A DNA stretch of 27,907 nucleotides from CAIVPM01 sp049242865 (GTDB taxonomy: Bacteria; Bacteroidota; Bacteroidia; Chitinophagales; Chitinophagaceae), in the NCBI GenBank assembly GCA_049242865.1, contig JBMLOR010000201.1, positions 1 to 27,907 of the forward strand. The letters are read 5' to 3'. The notes below the pieces were generated by a model, which worked only from the letters and a program-made list of their open reading frames with translations, did no database searches and was not told the origin of the DNA. A program made the position numbers and the translations under genes. Each line of letters opens with the position of its first letter. The stretch's first letter is position 1. Shown here in pieces: positions 7,416-16,205 of the stretch.

Positions 7416-9473
7416 ATGATAAGTAGAGAAATATTATTACAAGCATACGCTCACATGGTAGCTGCCAAAGCTATGAATGAAACGTTCGATGCTAACAGAC
7501 ATATATGCAAATATGTACACTCAACTTCTCGTGGTCACGAAGCAATACAAATAGCCGCTGGTTTACAACTTACAAATATAGATTGGGTTAGTCCTTATTA
7601 TAGAGACGATAGTATGATGCTAGCAATGGGTTATAAACCTTATGACTTAATGCTGCAACTACTAGCAAAAAAAGACGATCCCTTTAGTGGTGGACGATCT
7701 TATTATTGCCACCCTAGTAACAACCAAAAAGATAAGCCTGGTATTATTCACCAAAGCAGTGCCACAGGAATGCAAGCCATTCCAACAACAGGTATTGCAC
7801 AAGGCATTCAATATTTAGAGCATAAAAATTTACTACAATCAACAAACCATCAAAAGCCAATTGTACTTTGTAGCATGGGCGATGGTGCTGTAACTGAGGG
7901 TGAAGTTGCCGAAGCTTGGCAATTTGCTGTATTAAAACAACTTCCTATTGTATATCTTGTACAAGATAATGAGTGGAGTATTAGTGCAAGCAGCAACGAG
8001 TTTAGGGCAATGAACGCCTATGAATATGCCGATGGTTTTAAAGGTTTAAAAAAGCTACAATGCGATGGTAGTAATTTTACACAAAGCTACCTTACAATGC
8101 AAGAGGCTATAACCTATGCAAGAGAACATCGTAAACCTGTTTTGGTTCATGCAAAAGTGCCTTTACTTGGGCATCATACTAGTGGGGTAAGAAAAGAATT
8201 TTATCGTACAAGGCAAGATTTGTTAAAACATGGACTGTACGACCCCATTCCTAAATTAAGATTATTACTAAATGGCTCAGCAACCAATGAGCATGAAATA
8301 AACGAGATTGAAGCTAATACACAAAGAATGGTTGCAGAAGCATTTGAGCAAGTACAATTAGCACCAGAACCCAACGATTGGGATATAGCAGAACACGTAT
8401 TTGCACCTACAGATATAACTTTTGAAAAAGGAGTTAGAGAGCCAAGTAATGGCGAAAAAGTAATGATGGTTGACGCTGCACTACATGCCATTGAAGAAAT
8501 AATGGAACAACATCCTGAAGCTATTTTATATGGCCAAGACGTTGGAAAAAGACTAGGTGGGGTATTTAGAGAAGCAGCAACTTTAGCAGAAAAATTTGGA
8601 GAAGATAGAGTATACAATACCGCCATTCAAGAAGCTTACATTGTAGGAAGTACTGTTGGTTTAAGTGCAGTTGGTGTAAAACCAATTGTTGAAGTTCAGT
8701 TTGGAGATTATTTATATCCTGCAATGAACCAACTAGCAAACGAAGTGTCTCGAAGTAATTATTTAACAAACGGTAAGTTTCCTGTTTCTATGGTGCTAAG
8801 AGTTCCTGTTGGGCCTTACGAAGGTGGTGGACCTTACCATAGTGGTAGCATTGAGAGTACTTTGCTAAGTATAAAAGGAATTAAAATTGCTTATCCATCA
8901 AACGCTGCTGATATGAAAGGTTTGATGAAGGCGGCTTACTATGATCCAAATCCAGTAATCATGCTAGAACATAAAGGTTTATATTGGAGTAAAGTTGAAG
9001 GCACAGATACTGCAAAAACAATTGAGCCTGATAGTAGTTACATACTTCCTTTAGGTAAAGCAGCAATTGCTTTAAAAGCTGATGATGATAAAGTTGGCCA
9101 AGGAGAAACTGTTTGTATAGTTACTTATGGCATGGGTGTACACTTGGCAAAAAATGCAGCAAAACACTTTGAAGGTAAAATTGAAGTTGTAGATTTAAGA
9201 TGTTTATTTCCTTTAGATGAAGAAACTGTTTTTGAAACAGTAAAAAAACATGGAAAAGTTATTGTACTTAGCGAAGAGCAACAAACAAATTCATTTGCCG
9301 AAAGTTTATCGCTTAGAATAAGCAACAACTGTTATCATTTTTTAGATGCTAAAGTAGAAGTTGTAGGAGCAATGGATTTGCCGGCAACTCCTATAAATAT
9401 TAACTTAGAAAAAATAATGTTGCCAACTATTGGTAAGTTAAAAGATAAAATTGAAAAGTTATTACAATACTAA
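7416..9473 (+). CDS. 2-oxoacid dehydrogenase E1, fused alpha and beta subunits
   Basis: Thiamine diphosphate-dependent E1 component of 685 residues with the alpha subunit (about 1-335) fused to the beta subunit (about 345-685), most like 2-oxoisovalerate (branched-chain) dehydrogenase. In alpha, STSRGHEA (36-43) precedes the ThDP/Mg motif, which starts at GDGAVTEGE (155-163) and ends at Asn185 in QDNEW. In beta, NTAIQEAYIVG (401-411) carries the Glu that contacts the ThDP aminopyrimidine (Glu406), followed by EVQFGDYLYPAMNQ and GGGPYHSG with His475. The enzyme decarboxylates branched-chain 2-oxoacids and passes the acyl group to a lipoyl E2. No E2 or E3 gene is in the window. Such fusions are common in Bacteroidota. 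A strong terminator follows the stop. Confidence 0.93.
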   Translation: MISREILLQAYAHMVAAKAMNETFDANRHICKYVHSTSRGHEAIQIAAGLQLTNIDWVSPYYRDDSMMLAMGYKPYDLMLQLLAKKDDPFSGGRSYYCHPSNNQKDKPGIIHQSSATGMQAIPTTGIAQGIQYLEHKNLLQSTNHQKPIVLCSMGDGAVTEGEVAEAWQFAVLKQLPIVYLVQDNEWSISASSNEFRAMNAYEYADGFKGLKKLQCDGSNFTQSYLTMQEAITYAREHRKPVLVHAKVPLLGHHTSGVRKEFYRTRQDLLKHGLYDPIPKLRLLLNGSATNEHEINEIEANTQRMVAEAFEQVQLAPEPNDWDIAEHVFAPTDITFEKGVREPSNGEKVMMVDAALHAIEEIMEQHPEAILYGQDVGKRLGGVFREAATLAEKFGEDRVYNTAIQEAYIVGSTVGLSAVGVKPIVEVQFGDYLYPAMNQLANEVSRSNYLTNGKFPVSMVLRVPVGPYEGGGPYHSGSIESTLLSIKGIKIAYPSNAADMKGLMKAAYYDPNPVIMLEHKGLYWSKVEGTDTAKTIEPDSSYILPLGKAAIALKADDDKVGQGETVCIVTYGMGVHLAKNAAKHFEGKIEVVDLRCLFPLDEETVFETVKKHGKVIVLSEEQQTNSFAESLSLRISNNCYHFLDAKVEVVGAMDLPATPININLEKIMLPTIGKLKDKIEKLLQY

Positions 9474-9495
9474 AAATCAAATTATATACAAACAC

Positions 9496-9531
9496 AAAAA
9501 CTCGCTTTAGAATATTTTAAAGCGAGTTTTT
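9496..9531 (+). terminator. Terminator of the FAH-E1 operon
   Basis: Perfect 14-bp stem, AAAAACTCGCTTTA (9496-9509) and TAAAGCGAGTTTTT (9518-9531), with an 8-base loop and a trailing T run, 22 bp past the E1 stop. Confidence 0.85.
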
Positions 9532-9543
9532 TATGCTTAACAT

Positions 9544-9573
9544 TTGAATTTTTAAACAAAAACCTTACATTTG
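9544..9573 (+). promoter_or_regulatory. Promoter of the tRNA-Met gene
   Basis: TTTG ending at 9546, 19 bases, then TACATTTG (9566-9573): a near-perfect Bacteroidota -33/-7 promoter. The mature tRNA begins at 9583, so the precursor 5' leader would be only a few bases. The gene is therefore transcribed on its own. Confidence 0.8.
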
Positions 9574-9582
9574 CAGCCCTTT

Positions 9583-9656
9583 GGCGAGGTAGCTCAGTTG
9601 GTTAGAGCACAGGATTCATAACCCTGAGGTCACGAGTTCAAGTCTCGTTCTCGCTA
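9583..9656 (+). tRNA. tRNA-Met (CAU), elongator type
   Basis: A full cloverleaf can be folded: acceptor GGCGAGG/TCTCGCT, D stem GCTC/GAGC, anticodon loop TTCATAA (9615-9621), T stem ACGAG/CTCGT with loop TTCAAGT, discriminator A9656, and no encoded CCA. The anticodon is CAU. The C11-G24 D-stem pair and lack of a 1-72 mismatch argue against the initiator tRNA; a lysidine-modified tRNA-Ile2 cannot be fully excluded. Two oddities are a G1-U72 wobble pair and an A-C apposition closing the anticodon stem (9614 with 9622). Confidence 0.93.
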
Positions 9657-9660
9657 CACT

Positions 9661-9690
9661 AAAGGTTGTCTTTTTAAAGGCAACCTTTTT
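9661..9690 (+). terminator. Terminator of the tRNA-Met gene
   Basis: AAAGGTTGTCTTT (9661-9673) and AAAGGCAACCTTT (9676-9688) pair with one wobble, followed by more T. It starts five bases after the tRNA ends. Confidence 0.8.
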
Positions 9691-9791
9691 ATTTTGCTAT
9701 TAGTTTAATAGCTGAGTTTTACCTTAACACTTTAAATGCATTTTACGTTTTTCTAAAGCTTTAACATTTTATAAAAAATTAAGGCATAAAA

Positions 9792-9825
9792 AAAGCTGCT
9801 GAAAATTAAACTTTTCAACAGCTTT
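9792..9825 (-). terminator. Terminator of the ppiD-like gene
   Basis: AAAGCTGCTGAAAA (9792-9805) and TTTTCAACAGCTTT (9812-9825), 13 of 14 pairs with a 6-base loop. On the minus strand it follows the stop at 9848 by 22 bp and ends in a run of seven U. The stretch 9691-9791 upstream of it holds nothing recognisable. Confidence 0.8.
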
Positions 9826-9847
9826 AATATTATAAATTGAATTTATA

Positions 9848-11944
9848 TTAGTAGAAATCTCCTCTATTATCTGTAATGCTAGCAGCTTTTCTTAAACCTG
9901 CAGAAATAGCACTTGCATTGCCTTTTACAGCTTGCAACAATTGTTGTTTTAATGCATCTGCTGTTAAAGTATTTGGCTTAGCCCCAATCATATCTGTTTT
10001 TAAAACAAATACACCGCCATTGCCAGCAATTGGTTCTGTAACTTTTCCTTTATTAGCAGCATTAAATGCAGCACCAATAAATTTAGGCTCAGCATTTCCT
10101 AATGCAGGTATAAATGGTTGTGAAAACTGTAAACTATCTAATTTTTGAACTACAGTTCCTGAGCTAGCAGATACTGCCTCAAGTGTGTTTCCTTTAAATT
10201 TAGTTTCAATAATTTGTTTTGCTTTTTTCTCGTTTCTCACAAGATTTTCTACTAATGGTCTTAGTGTAGTTGCAGATGGAATACCAACTTTATTGATAGC
10301 AACAACAACAGCCACTACGTATCTATTACTTACATCGAAATAGTTTTTTGTAACGTCGCCAACACTGCTTTCATAAGCCCAACGTACCAAGCTTCTGTTG
10401 TTTCCTAAGTTTGGAATCATGGCATCTGCTTTTTTAAATTCACCAGATGTAATGGCATTCATTTTATCTTTAGTTACTGTTTCTTCAAAAGCTTTTCCAC
10501 TTCCTGCTTTTGCAATAAAGCTAGATGCTAGATTTTTAATATTAACATCAGTTTCATTACTTACAGTAATTGGTTTTGCCATGTAAGCAATATTGTAACC
10601 TGTTTGACTTCCTTTTTGACCTAAAACTTCAATATAGTGGTAACCAAATTCAGTTTGTACAACTCCTTTGCTACCTACTGGTTTGCCAAAACAAAAATCG
10701 TTAAAGCTTGCTACCATTTGGCCACTAGGAAAATACTCGTAAATACCTTTTTTATCTCTACTGCCTTCGTCTTCAGATTTTGCTAAGCAAAGGCTATCAA
10801 AACTTTTTCCTTTTGCAATATCCATCATAATAGTATCTGCAATATGTTTTGCAGTACTATCGTCTCTAACCATGAAAGATTGGCCAGTTTGTGGGTCTCT
10901 ATCTTTAGTTTTAATTAAAATGTGTCTAATTCTTGCACTATCTGGTATTGCTTTTATTCCTACCATTTTAGCAACAACGTAATTATTACCATCGATGTAA
11001 GGACCATAGGTTTGTCCAACACTTAGTTTAAATAAACTATCTTTTACTGGCTGGTTAATTTGTGCTTTACCAATATAGCTATTGTAGTAGGGTAAAACTG
11101 AATTGTTTTTAGCAAAAAAACTTTCGGCATCTGTGGTAGTTTCTAAAGTTTGTTTGTAAGTAGTTAATTTAGCAAAGGTGGCTAAACTATCATTTTTGCT
11201 TGGTTGTGCGTCAAACGAAACAAATTTTATTACTCTAGTTTCTTCGTCTTTTTCGTATTGTTTAGCGTGTTTGTTTGCGTAAGCTACAATTTCATCGTCA
11301 CTTACTTTAATTGTACTATCTGCAATGGTATTATAAGGAACAGCAACATAACTTACGTTTGCAATGCTGTTGTTATCGGCCAATTGTTTTTCAACCAACC
11401 ATTTTGGTACGTAAGCAGATTGAGATAAAATGGCGTTGTATTTTGTGTTGAGCGTTTGCAAACGAGTCATATTTACTAATTCTGCAACTTGTTTTAGCTC
11501 GTCTGCTTTTTTGCTTTTTTTAATATTTGCTAATACTTGTTTTGCTTGATCTACGTTTGGAATACCTGTTTTAGGGTCTGTAAATTGCTGCATTAATTGA
11601 GAACCTGGTTTGTATAATTCTTCGTTTAACTGTTTATCGCTAAAGCCCAAGCCAAGTGTTTCAAACTCTTGTTCTAAAATTATTCTATTAATTTCTTGCT
11701 CCCACAATTGACTTCTTGTTTGCTCGTATTGTGCTGCATTTCCACGAGAATAAAGTTCAACTTTTTTATCAAACTCTGCTCTGTCTATGGTTACACCATT
11801 TACTTTTCCTAAGGTGGAGTTGTTCGAAAAAACGCTTCCTTGTTTTCCTAAACCATCTTGTAAAATAAAGGCAATTAATGCTAATGCCAGTAAGCTAAAT
11901 ATAATCCAAGTACCGCGGTCTCTAATGCTTTGAATAACAGACAT
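9848..11944 (-). CDS. ppiD: PpiD-like periplasmic foldase (SurA_N/parvulin peptidyl-prolyl isomerase)
   Basis: Inner-membrane-anchored chaperone of 698 residues. The N-terminus has one transmembrane helix (about 12-29) after a short basic cytoplasmic tail, as in PpiD. A SurA_N-like helical chaperone region follows (about 45-230), then one parvulin/rotamase domain (about 337-443) with RIRHILIK at the start and the FGYHYIEV end motif. The C-terminal 250 residues are a further chaperone-like region without a clear second parvulin domain. It is expected to help outer-membrane and secreted proteins fold as they leave the Sec translocon. The ATG start puts the TM helix in the right place, and a near-perfect promoter lies just upstream. 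It stands alone between its own promoter and terminator. Confidence 0.88.
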   Translation of the reverse strand: MSVIQSIRDRGTWIIFSLLALALIAFILQDGLGKQGSVFSNNSTLGKVNGVTIDRAEFDKKVELYSRGNAAQYEQTRSQLWEQEINRIILEQEFETLGLGFSDKQLNEELYKPGSQLMQQFTDPKTGIPNVDQAKQVLANIKKSKKADELKQVAELVNMTRLQTLNTKYNAILSQSAYVPKWLVEKQLADNNSIANVSYVAVPYNTIADSTIKVSDDEIVAYANKHAKQYEKDEETRVIKFVSFDAQPSKNDSLATFAKLTTYKQTLETTTDAESFFAKNNSVLPYYNSYIGKAQINQPVKDSLFKLSVGQTYGPYIDGNNYVVAKMVGIKAIPDSARIRHILIKTKDRDPQTGQSFMVRDDSTAKHIADTIMMDIAKGKSFDSLCLAKSEDEGSRDKKGIYEYFPSGQMVASFNDFCFGKPVGSKGVVQTEFGYHYIEVLGQKGSQTGYNIAYMAKPITVSNETDVNIKNLASSFIAKAGSGKAFEETVTKDKMNAITSGEFKKADAMIPNLGNNRSLVRWAYESSVGDVTKNYFDVSNRYVVAVVVAINKVGIPSATTLRPLVENLVRNEKKAKQIIETKFKGNTLEAVSASSGTVVQKLDSLQFSQPFIPALGNAEPKFIGAAFNAANKGKVTEPIAGNGGVFVLKTDMIGAKPNTLTADALKQQLLQAVKGNASAISAGLRKAASITDNRGDFY

Positions 11945-11973
11945 AATTATACAATATATTTTTTTAAAGGTTG

Positions 11974-12004
11974 CAAAAATAGGGTAATTGGTGTACCTAC
12001 CAAA
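11974..12004 (-). promoter_or_regulatory. Promoter of the ppiD-like gene
   Basis: Minus-strand TTTG (12004-12001), exactly 19 bases, then TATTTTTG (11981-11974). Both elements match the Bacteroidota consensus. The leader to the ATG at 11944 would be about 25 nt. Confidence 0.75.
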
Positions 12005-12044
12005 TTGTGTATTTTGCTGAATTTATTTAATGTTTAGCTGTTTT

Positions 12045-13097
12045 TTATTTGAATTTTACTGGAGCCCCATACAAAACAACAAATGGTGCCACAACTCTTC
12101 CTAAGTAATTGGTTTTAAACACTTTAGGCAATAAATTTAATGCCATCATTAAAAGTTTTTTAATCCGTTTTTGATGAGTGCTGTAAAAGCCGTTGTATGA
12201 TATGAGGTTAAAACCATGGCTTTGGAAGAGATTTTTATAGTTTTTATGGGTAAGCATTTGCTCAGTAAAACAAGAAGTTATTGGATTACAAGTGTTGTAT
12301 TTATTTTTTGGTGGAGAAGGAATTTGGTTGTTTTCGATAAATTGGATAACTACTTTTTCAATATCATTTTTATTTAAGCCTCTAGTTGCAGCAGCTAAAG
12401 CATCTGTTTGTTGACTAGGCAATTGTGGTGCTTTTTGCTGAATGATTTGTTTACGAACCTGCAAAAATGGTTGTCCTGCAAAAATGTTTCCTCCTTCAGT
12501 ATCACCTTTTAGGTCGTATCCAACATATTCATCTTCCCACATTAGTTTGTACAACTGTTTTCGTTTAATAAAATTATCATATACAGATGCAGTTGAAAAT
12601 GCAACAACTATGTTGGGATTAATTAACTTCATAGATGCTAGTAACGAATCAACACTATAAACATGTTCTATAACATCTGTACCAATACAAACGTTGGGTT
12701 TTATGTTCGATGTTGAAAAATATGCAACTGCGTTGGCTTCGTTTCCAACAATATAACCATCAATATCTATGTTTAAGGAGTTGCTCAATTTTTTGATAGA
12801 GGTTATAAACTCTGGTCGTAAATCGCAAACTATCACTTGGTTTACACCACAATATTTTGCAAAAAATGCCAATAAACCGTTGCCAGCACCAAAATCGAGA
12901 AGGTTGATGTTTTGTAGTTTAAGTGGGTTATTAACAATAATTTTTTCAAGAATAAATGCATACACTTCGAGATAAAATGTGTTTTGGCTGATGATATACT
13001 TCAAATAATCTTTGGTGTAACCTTCCATTTCAATTTCATCTAACTTTAGGCTAGATAAAATTTTATAAAAACCAATGATTTTACTCTGAAACTGCAC
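12045..13097 (-). CDS. Class I SAM-dependent methyltransferase, substrate unknown
   Basis: A 350-residue protein whose central part is a Rossmann methyltransferase: motif I LLDFGAGNGL at 66-75, the acidic end of strand 2 at Asp92 (VIVCDLRPEF), and DVIEHV at 141-146 after strand 4. The last 200 residues match no family that I recognise and may bind the substrate; the C-terminus is hydrophobic and basic. The gene starts with GTG at 13097, since there is no in-frame ATG between it and an upstream stop; the next in-frame ATG (residue 24) would still leave the fold intact. It lies 84 bp downstream of the DUF3857 gene on the same strand and could be co-transcribed. Small-molecule, lipid or glycan methylation is all possible. 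Confidence 0.8.
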   Translation of the reverse strand: MQFQSKIIGFYKILSSLKLDEIEMEGYTKDYLKYIISQNTFYLEVYAFILEKIIVNNPLKLQNINLLDFGAGNGLLAFFAKYCGVNQVIVCDLRPEFITSIKKLSNSLNIDIDGYIVGNEANAVAYFSTSNIKPNVCIGTDVIEHVYSVDSLLASMKLINPNIVVAFSTASVYDNFIKRKQLYKLMWEDEYVGYDLKGDTEGGNIFAGQPFLQVRKQIIQQKAPQLPSQQTDALAAATRGLNKNDIEKVVIQFIENNQIPSPPKNKYNTCNPITSCFTEQMLTHKNYKNLFQSHGFNLISYNGFYSTHQKRIKKLLMMALNLLPKVFKTNYLGRVVAPFVVLYGAPVKFK

Positions 13098-13181
13098 TAA
13101 ATATGGTAAATCTTATTGTTTAAAAACAGGTTTAATACAAAATAGTTTTAAAGTTATTTTTTTGGCCCAAATGAAGCAGCA

Positions 13182-15158
13182 TTATTTTTTCTCTAACACT
13201 AGTACCACTTTATTAAAGTCGGCTGCAGCATTAATTACTTTAACAAATTCGTTAATTTGTGTAATTGGATATTTTGTTTGTTTATAAGCTTCTACAACTC
13301 TGATATTTATAATGTTAGCTTCTTGCGTGTAACTGCTTACAAAAGACATACTTTCTTCGCCTTTATCATTTTTATAGGCGATATTAATATTTAAATCGTT
13401 CAAATTTTTAACTTGATAGCCTTTAGGAATTTCGAATTTTATAGTTCTATCTAACACATGAGGATATTCAATTTCTATTGGTAATTTTCGTTCTTTTTCT
13501 TGGTACATTTCAACTTGTTGGCCAATGATTTCGCCAATTTTGAGCAATATTTTGTTGCCAGCATTTTCACACAAATCTGCTGTATGTATTGTACCACTAA
13601 TAATTAAAGGATTGTTTTTGGTGAGGTTATCTAAGCTGCTATTTTCAACTTTAATATCAAAAATATTTTCGCTTTTTGCCAAACTTTTTAAAATTTCTTT
13701 AGTGGTTTCGTCTTGTTCTTTTTGAGTAAGATATACATAAATTGGTCTGTACGGCACCGAGCCATATCCTTTAAAAATTTGTTTAGCATTAACTATAACA
13801 GTATCTAAACTTTCATCAAATTTTAAAGTTGCTTCTAAATTATGTGCATGCTTTTCAAACGGTTCCATTCCAATATTTCCAAAGCTACCAATAGCAGTTT
13901 TTAGTTCGCCAATTGTTGTAGTTTTTAAAAACAATCCTCTTGTTGCAGCCAAATCATAATCAATGTAAGGGTAACGTAATGTAGGATTAAAAGGAGAAAT
14001 GTATTTACCAGTTTTTGGGAAATAAATAATTACTTCTTCAATATTTCTGTAGTTTTCTAAAGATTCGTCGATTGGTGTGCCAGAGCGTTGACTTGGAAAT
14101 ACAATTTGGTATGTAATGCCTGTTTTTTCGAATGTATTGGCAAACATTTTTACCATGCCATCTCTATTGGTAAGCTTGGTTTTGATAATTTCTTCTACAT
14201 CATCTGCATTTTCGCTAACCACTTTTTCGCTGCCATTAATGGTAGTTTTTATAAACTCTTCTATGGCAATAATTTTGTTTTCTTCGGTTGCTGATTCATC
14301 AAGTTTTAGTCTTTTTAAATATCCATCTAAAGCCTTATTTTCTTTAGGGTTTAGAGTGGTGTAATAAGGAAACATTCTTTTGGCAAAATCTTTCCACGTG
14401 TTAATTCTTACGGTTGGGTTATTGCCTAAGTTATAGGCCAATTTATATTCAACCCTTTTTAAGTAAGGGTCTTTAAAGGCATATTTTTCTGACTGAATAG
14501 TTGCAATATTTTCGTCGAAACCAACAATGTATCTTTTATCATTTATTAATGAATCTTTACTCATGGTAAATCCATTAAATCCTTTTGCTTCGAACTTTAA
14601 ATAATCGGGTGTAATTATGTAAAAACTTGCTGATTGTGTAGGTGTGCTGCTGTTTTGAAAATACTCGCTTCCAAAAACACTAATTGGGCGTTTAATACTG
14701 TAGTTATATTCAACTTCAGCACCAACTTCAACGCCTTCCATGGCGAACAGTTTGTACAAACGACCGTCTTCTTCGGTTTCTTTAATTTTATCGTCGGTGA
14801 TGGTAATTACTTTGCCAGCTTTAGTAATTGTTCGAGCTTTAATATTTATAACTTCAGCCATTTTGCTGGTAGGAATGTATATTTTGTTATACATTTCTAT
14901 ACCCTTACTGTCGTTTATTTTGATGAGTTTATAGTTGGTGGTGTACATTATTACACCTTCCTCTTTACCAATTTTTTCAACTTTATATTCAATAATTCTG
15001 GTATCGTCTAAAACTACTGCACTTTCTTTTTCGAAAGCAGCATTTACTTTGTGTAAAGAAGGGGAGCTAGACCATTTATCGGTTGGCAGAAAGCTGTTTT
15101 GAGCAAACGAAATAGTGGTAGATGCAATAGCTAAGCAGGTAATTAATAATTGTTTCAT
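13182..15158 (-). CDS. Exported DUF3857 protein with degenerate transglutaminase-like region
   Basis: A 658-residue secreted protein. A signal peptide is clear (MKQLLITCLAIASTTISFAQ, cleavage near residue 20). Residues about 50-240 look like DUF3857, a beta-rich domain common in Bacteroidota, followed by a transglutaminase-like region (about 290-410) and a C-terminal beta region. In active transglutaminase-like relatives a GDCKD-type block carries the nucleophilic Cys; here the aligned stretch reads LTNRDGMVKMFANTF (329-343) with no Cys, and the strand that normally carries the catalytic His reads NIEEVIIYF (372-380). The domain is therefore probably non-catalytic, perhaps binding periplasmic or cell-surface substrates. 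These alignments are from memory of the family. No promoter matching the consensus is seen before the ATG at 15158. Confidence 0.82.
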   Translation of the reverse strand: MKQLLITCLAIASTTISFAQNSFLPTDKWSSSPSLHKVNAAFEKESAVVLDDTRIIEYKVEKIGKEEGVIMYTTNYKLIKINDSKGIEMYNKIYIPTSKMAEVINIKARTITKAGKVITITDDKIKETEEDGRLYKLFAMEGVEVGAEVEYNYSIKRPISVFGSEYFQNSSTPTQSASFYIITPDYLKFEAKGFNGFTMSKDSLINDKRYIVGFDENIATIQSEKYAFKDPYLKRVEYKLAYNLGNNPTVRINTWKDFAKRMFPYYTTLNPKENKALDGYLKRLKLDESATEENKIIAIEEFIKTTINGSEKVVSENADDVEEIIKTKLTNRDGMVKMFANTFEKTGITYQIVFPSQRSGTPIDESLENYRNIEEVIIYFPKTGKYISPFNPTLRYPYIDYDLAATRGLFLKTTTIGELKTAIGSFGNIGMEPFEKHAHNLEATLKFDESLDTVIVNAKQIFKGYGSVPYRPIYVYLTQKEQDETTKEILKSLAKSENIFDIKVENSSLDNLTKNNPLIISGTIHTADLCENAGNKILLKIGEIIGQQVEMYQEKERKLPIEIEYPHVLDRTIKFEIPKGYQVKNLNDLNINIAYKNDKGEESMSFVSSYTQEANIINIRVVEAYKQTKYPITQINEFVKVINAAADFNKVVLVLEKK

Positions 15159-15309
15159 TGTTTTGTTAAATTAAGAATTGGTAATAAAAATAAGGAAAAG
15201 GAAATTAAAATAAATTTCTGTACAAGTGTTTAGAAAAAATCTTTATAAAGTTTAACTTTTATTGGTTTATCTAGGCGATTTATTACTCGTAACTGTAATT
15301 TCTGAAAGT

Positions 15310-16137
15310 TTAAACTTCATGATTTTGATTTTGCTCATCATTTAGGTTTTCAATTTGTGCATTATTTTGCTCTTCAGCTATCTCAGCATCTCGGTTTTCG
15401 TTCCACTCAACTATAAAGTTATTTTTGCCTTCGCCCATTACAATTTTCATAAACCTGCTTTGAGATAGTTCAAGGAGTGATAAAAATAAAAATATAGCAT
15501 GAATTCTATCTTCACAAACTTCAAATATTTTCTCAAAACTTACAGTTTTGCCTTTTTCTACAAACGCTAACATATAATCTCTACTGCCTTCCATAGTATG
15601 ATTATATTGTACTACAGTATGTATTGGCTTGTTTTGCTTATCGTGTACACGCTGCATTACTTTTTCAAAAGCTTTCATTAGCTTAAACAAAGTAATGTTT
15701 TGTATTTCTGTTCCCTCGCTACTTGCCTCACCAATAAATGCTAGCTCTTTTTGCAAATTACCCCTTTTCATCATTTGCATTCTTAGGGCTTCGAGATTGG
15801 CCATTTCTTGTGCAGCTTCTTTAAAACGCTTGTACTCTAAAATTTTGTCAACTAATTCTTGGCGTGGGTCAATTTCGTTTCCTTGAGCATCAATTTCTTT
15901 TCGTGGTAATAACAACTTAGCCTTAATACGCATTAGTGTACTCACAAATAAAATAAACTCACTACTTAATTCAATGTTTAACTTTTCTTGTCCGTGTATA
16001 TAATCTAAAAAGTCGTTGGTGATTTTTGTGATGGGAATATTATATATATCGAGTTCGTCTCTTTCTATAAAAAAGAGTAACAAATCGAAAGGACCTTCGA
16101 ACTGTGGTAGTTTTATTTGATAGTTAGGTGTACTCAT
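15310..16137 (-). CDS. scpA: Segregation and condensation protein A
   Basis: Kleisin subunit of the bacterial SMC condensin, 275 residues. The N-terminal kleisin motif FEGPFDLLLFFIERDELDIY (13-32) is diagnostic, followed by helices that bind the SMC neck and a C-terminal winged-helix part (about 175-245) that binds the other SMC head. The last 30 residues are acidic and rich in Asn and Gln and lie outside the conserved fold. It works with SMC and ScpB, neither of which is in the window, to compact and separate replicated chromosomes. It begins 25 bp past the fumC terminator, so read-through or a weak unrecognised promoter drives it; no consensus -7 box is seen. Confidence 0.93.
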   Translation of the reverse strand: MSTPNYQIKLPQFEGPFDLLLFFIERDELDIYNIPITKITNDFLDYIHGQEKLNIELSSEFILFVSTLMRIKAKLLLPRKEIDAQGNEIDPRQELVDKILEYKRFKEAAQEMANLEALRMQMMKRGNLQKELAFIGEASSEGTEIQNITLFKLMKAFEKVMQRVHDKQNKPIHTVVQYNHTMEGSRDYMLAFVEKGKTVSFEKIFEVCEDRIHAIFLFLSLLELSQSRFMKIVMGEGKNNFIVEWNENRDAEIAEEQNNAQIENLNDEQNQNHEV

Positions 16138-16161
16138 TTATTTACTAAGCTGTTATTTAAA

Positions 16162-16192
16162 ACTTTCGGAAAGTTATGCACTTTCCGAAAGT
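16162..16192 (-). terminator. Terminator of fumC
   Basis: Perfect 13-bp inverted repeat ACTTTCGGAAAGT (16162-16174) and ACTTTCCGAAAGT (16180-16192), with a 5-base loop, 13 bp past the fumC stop. On the minus strand it ends in TTTTAAAT. Each arm is also nearly self-complementary. Confidence 0.75.
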
Positions 16193-16205
16193 AAATTAAG
16201 CAATT

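Noticed and set aside
7416..9473. Fused E1 alpha/beta as a sign of misassembly or novelty
   Set aside because: One continuous frame with both domains complete; such fusions are known in Bacteroidota.
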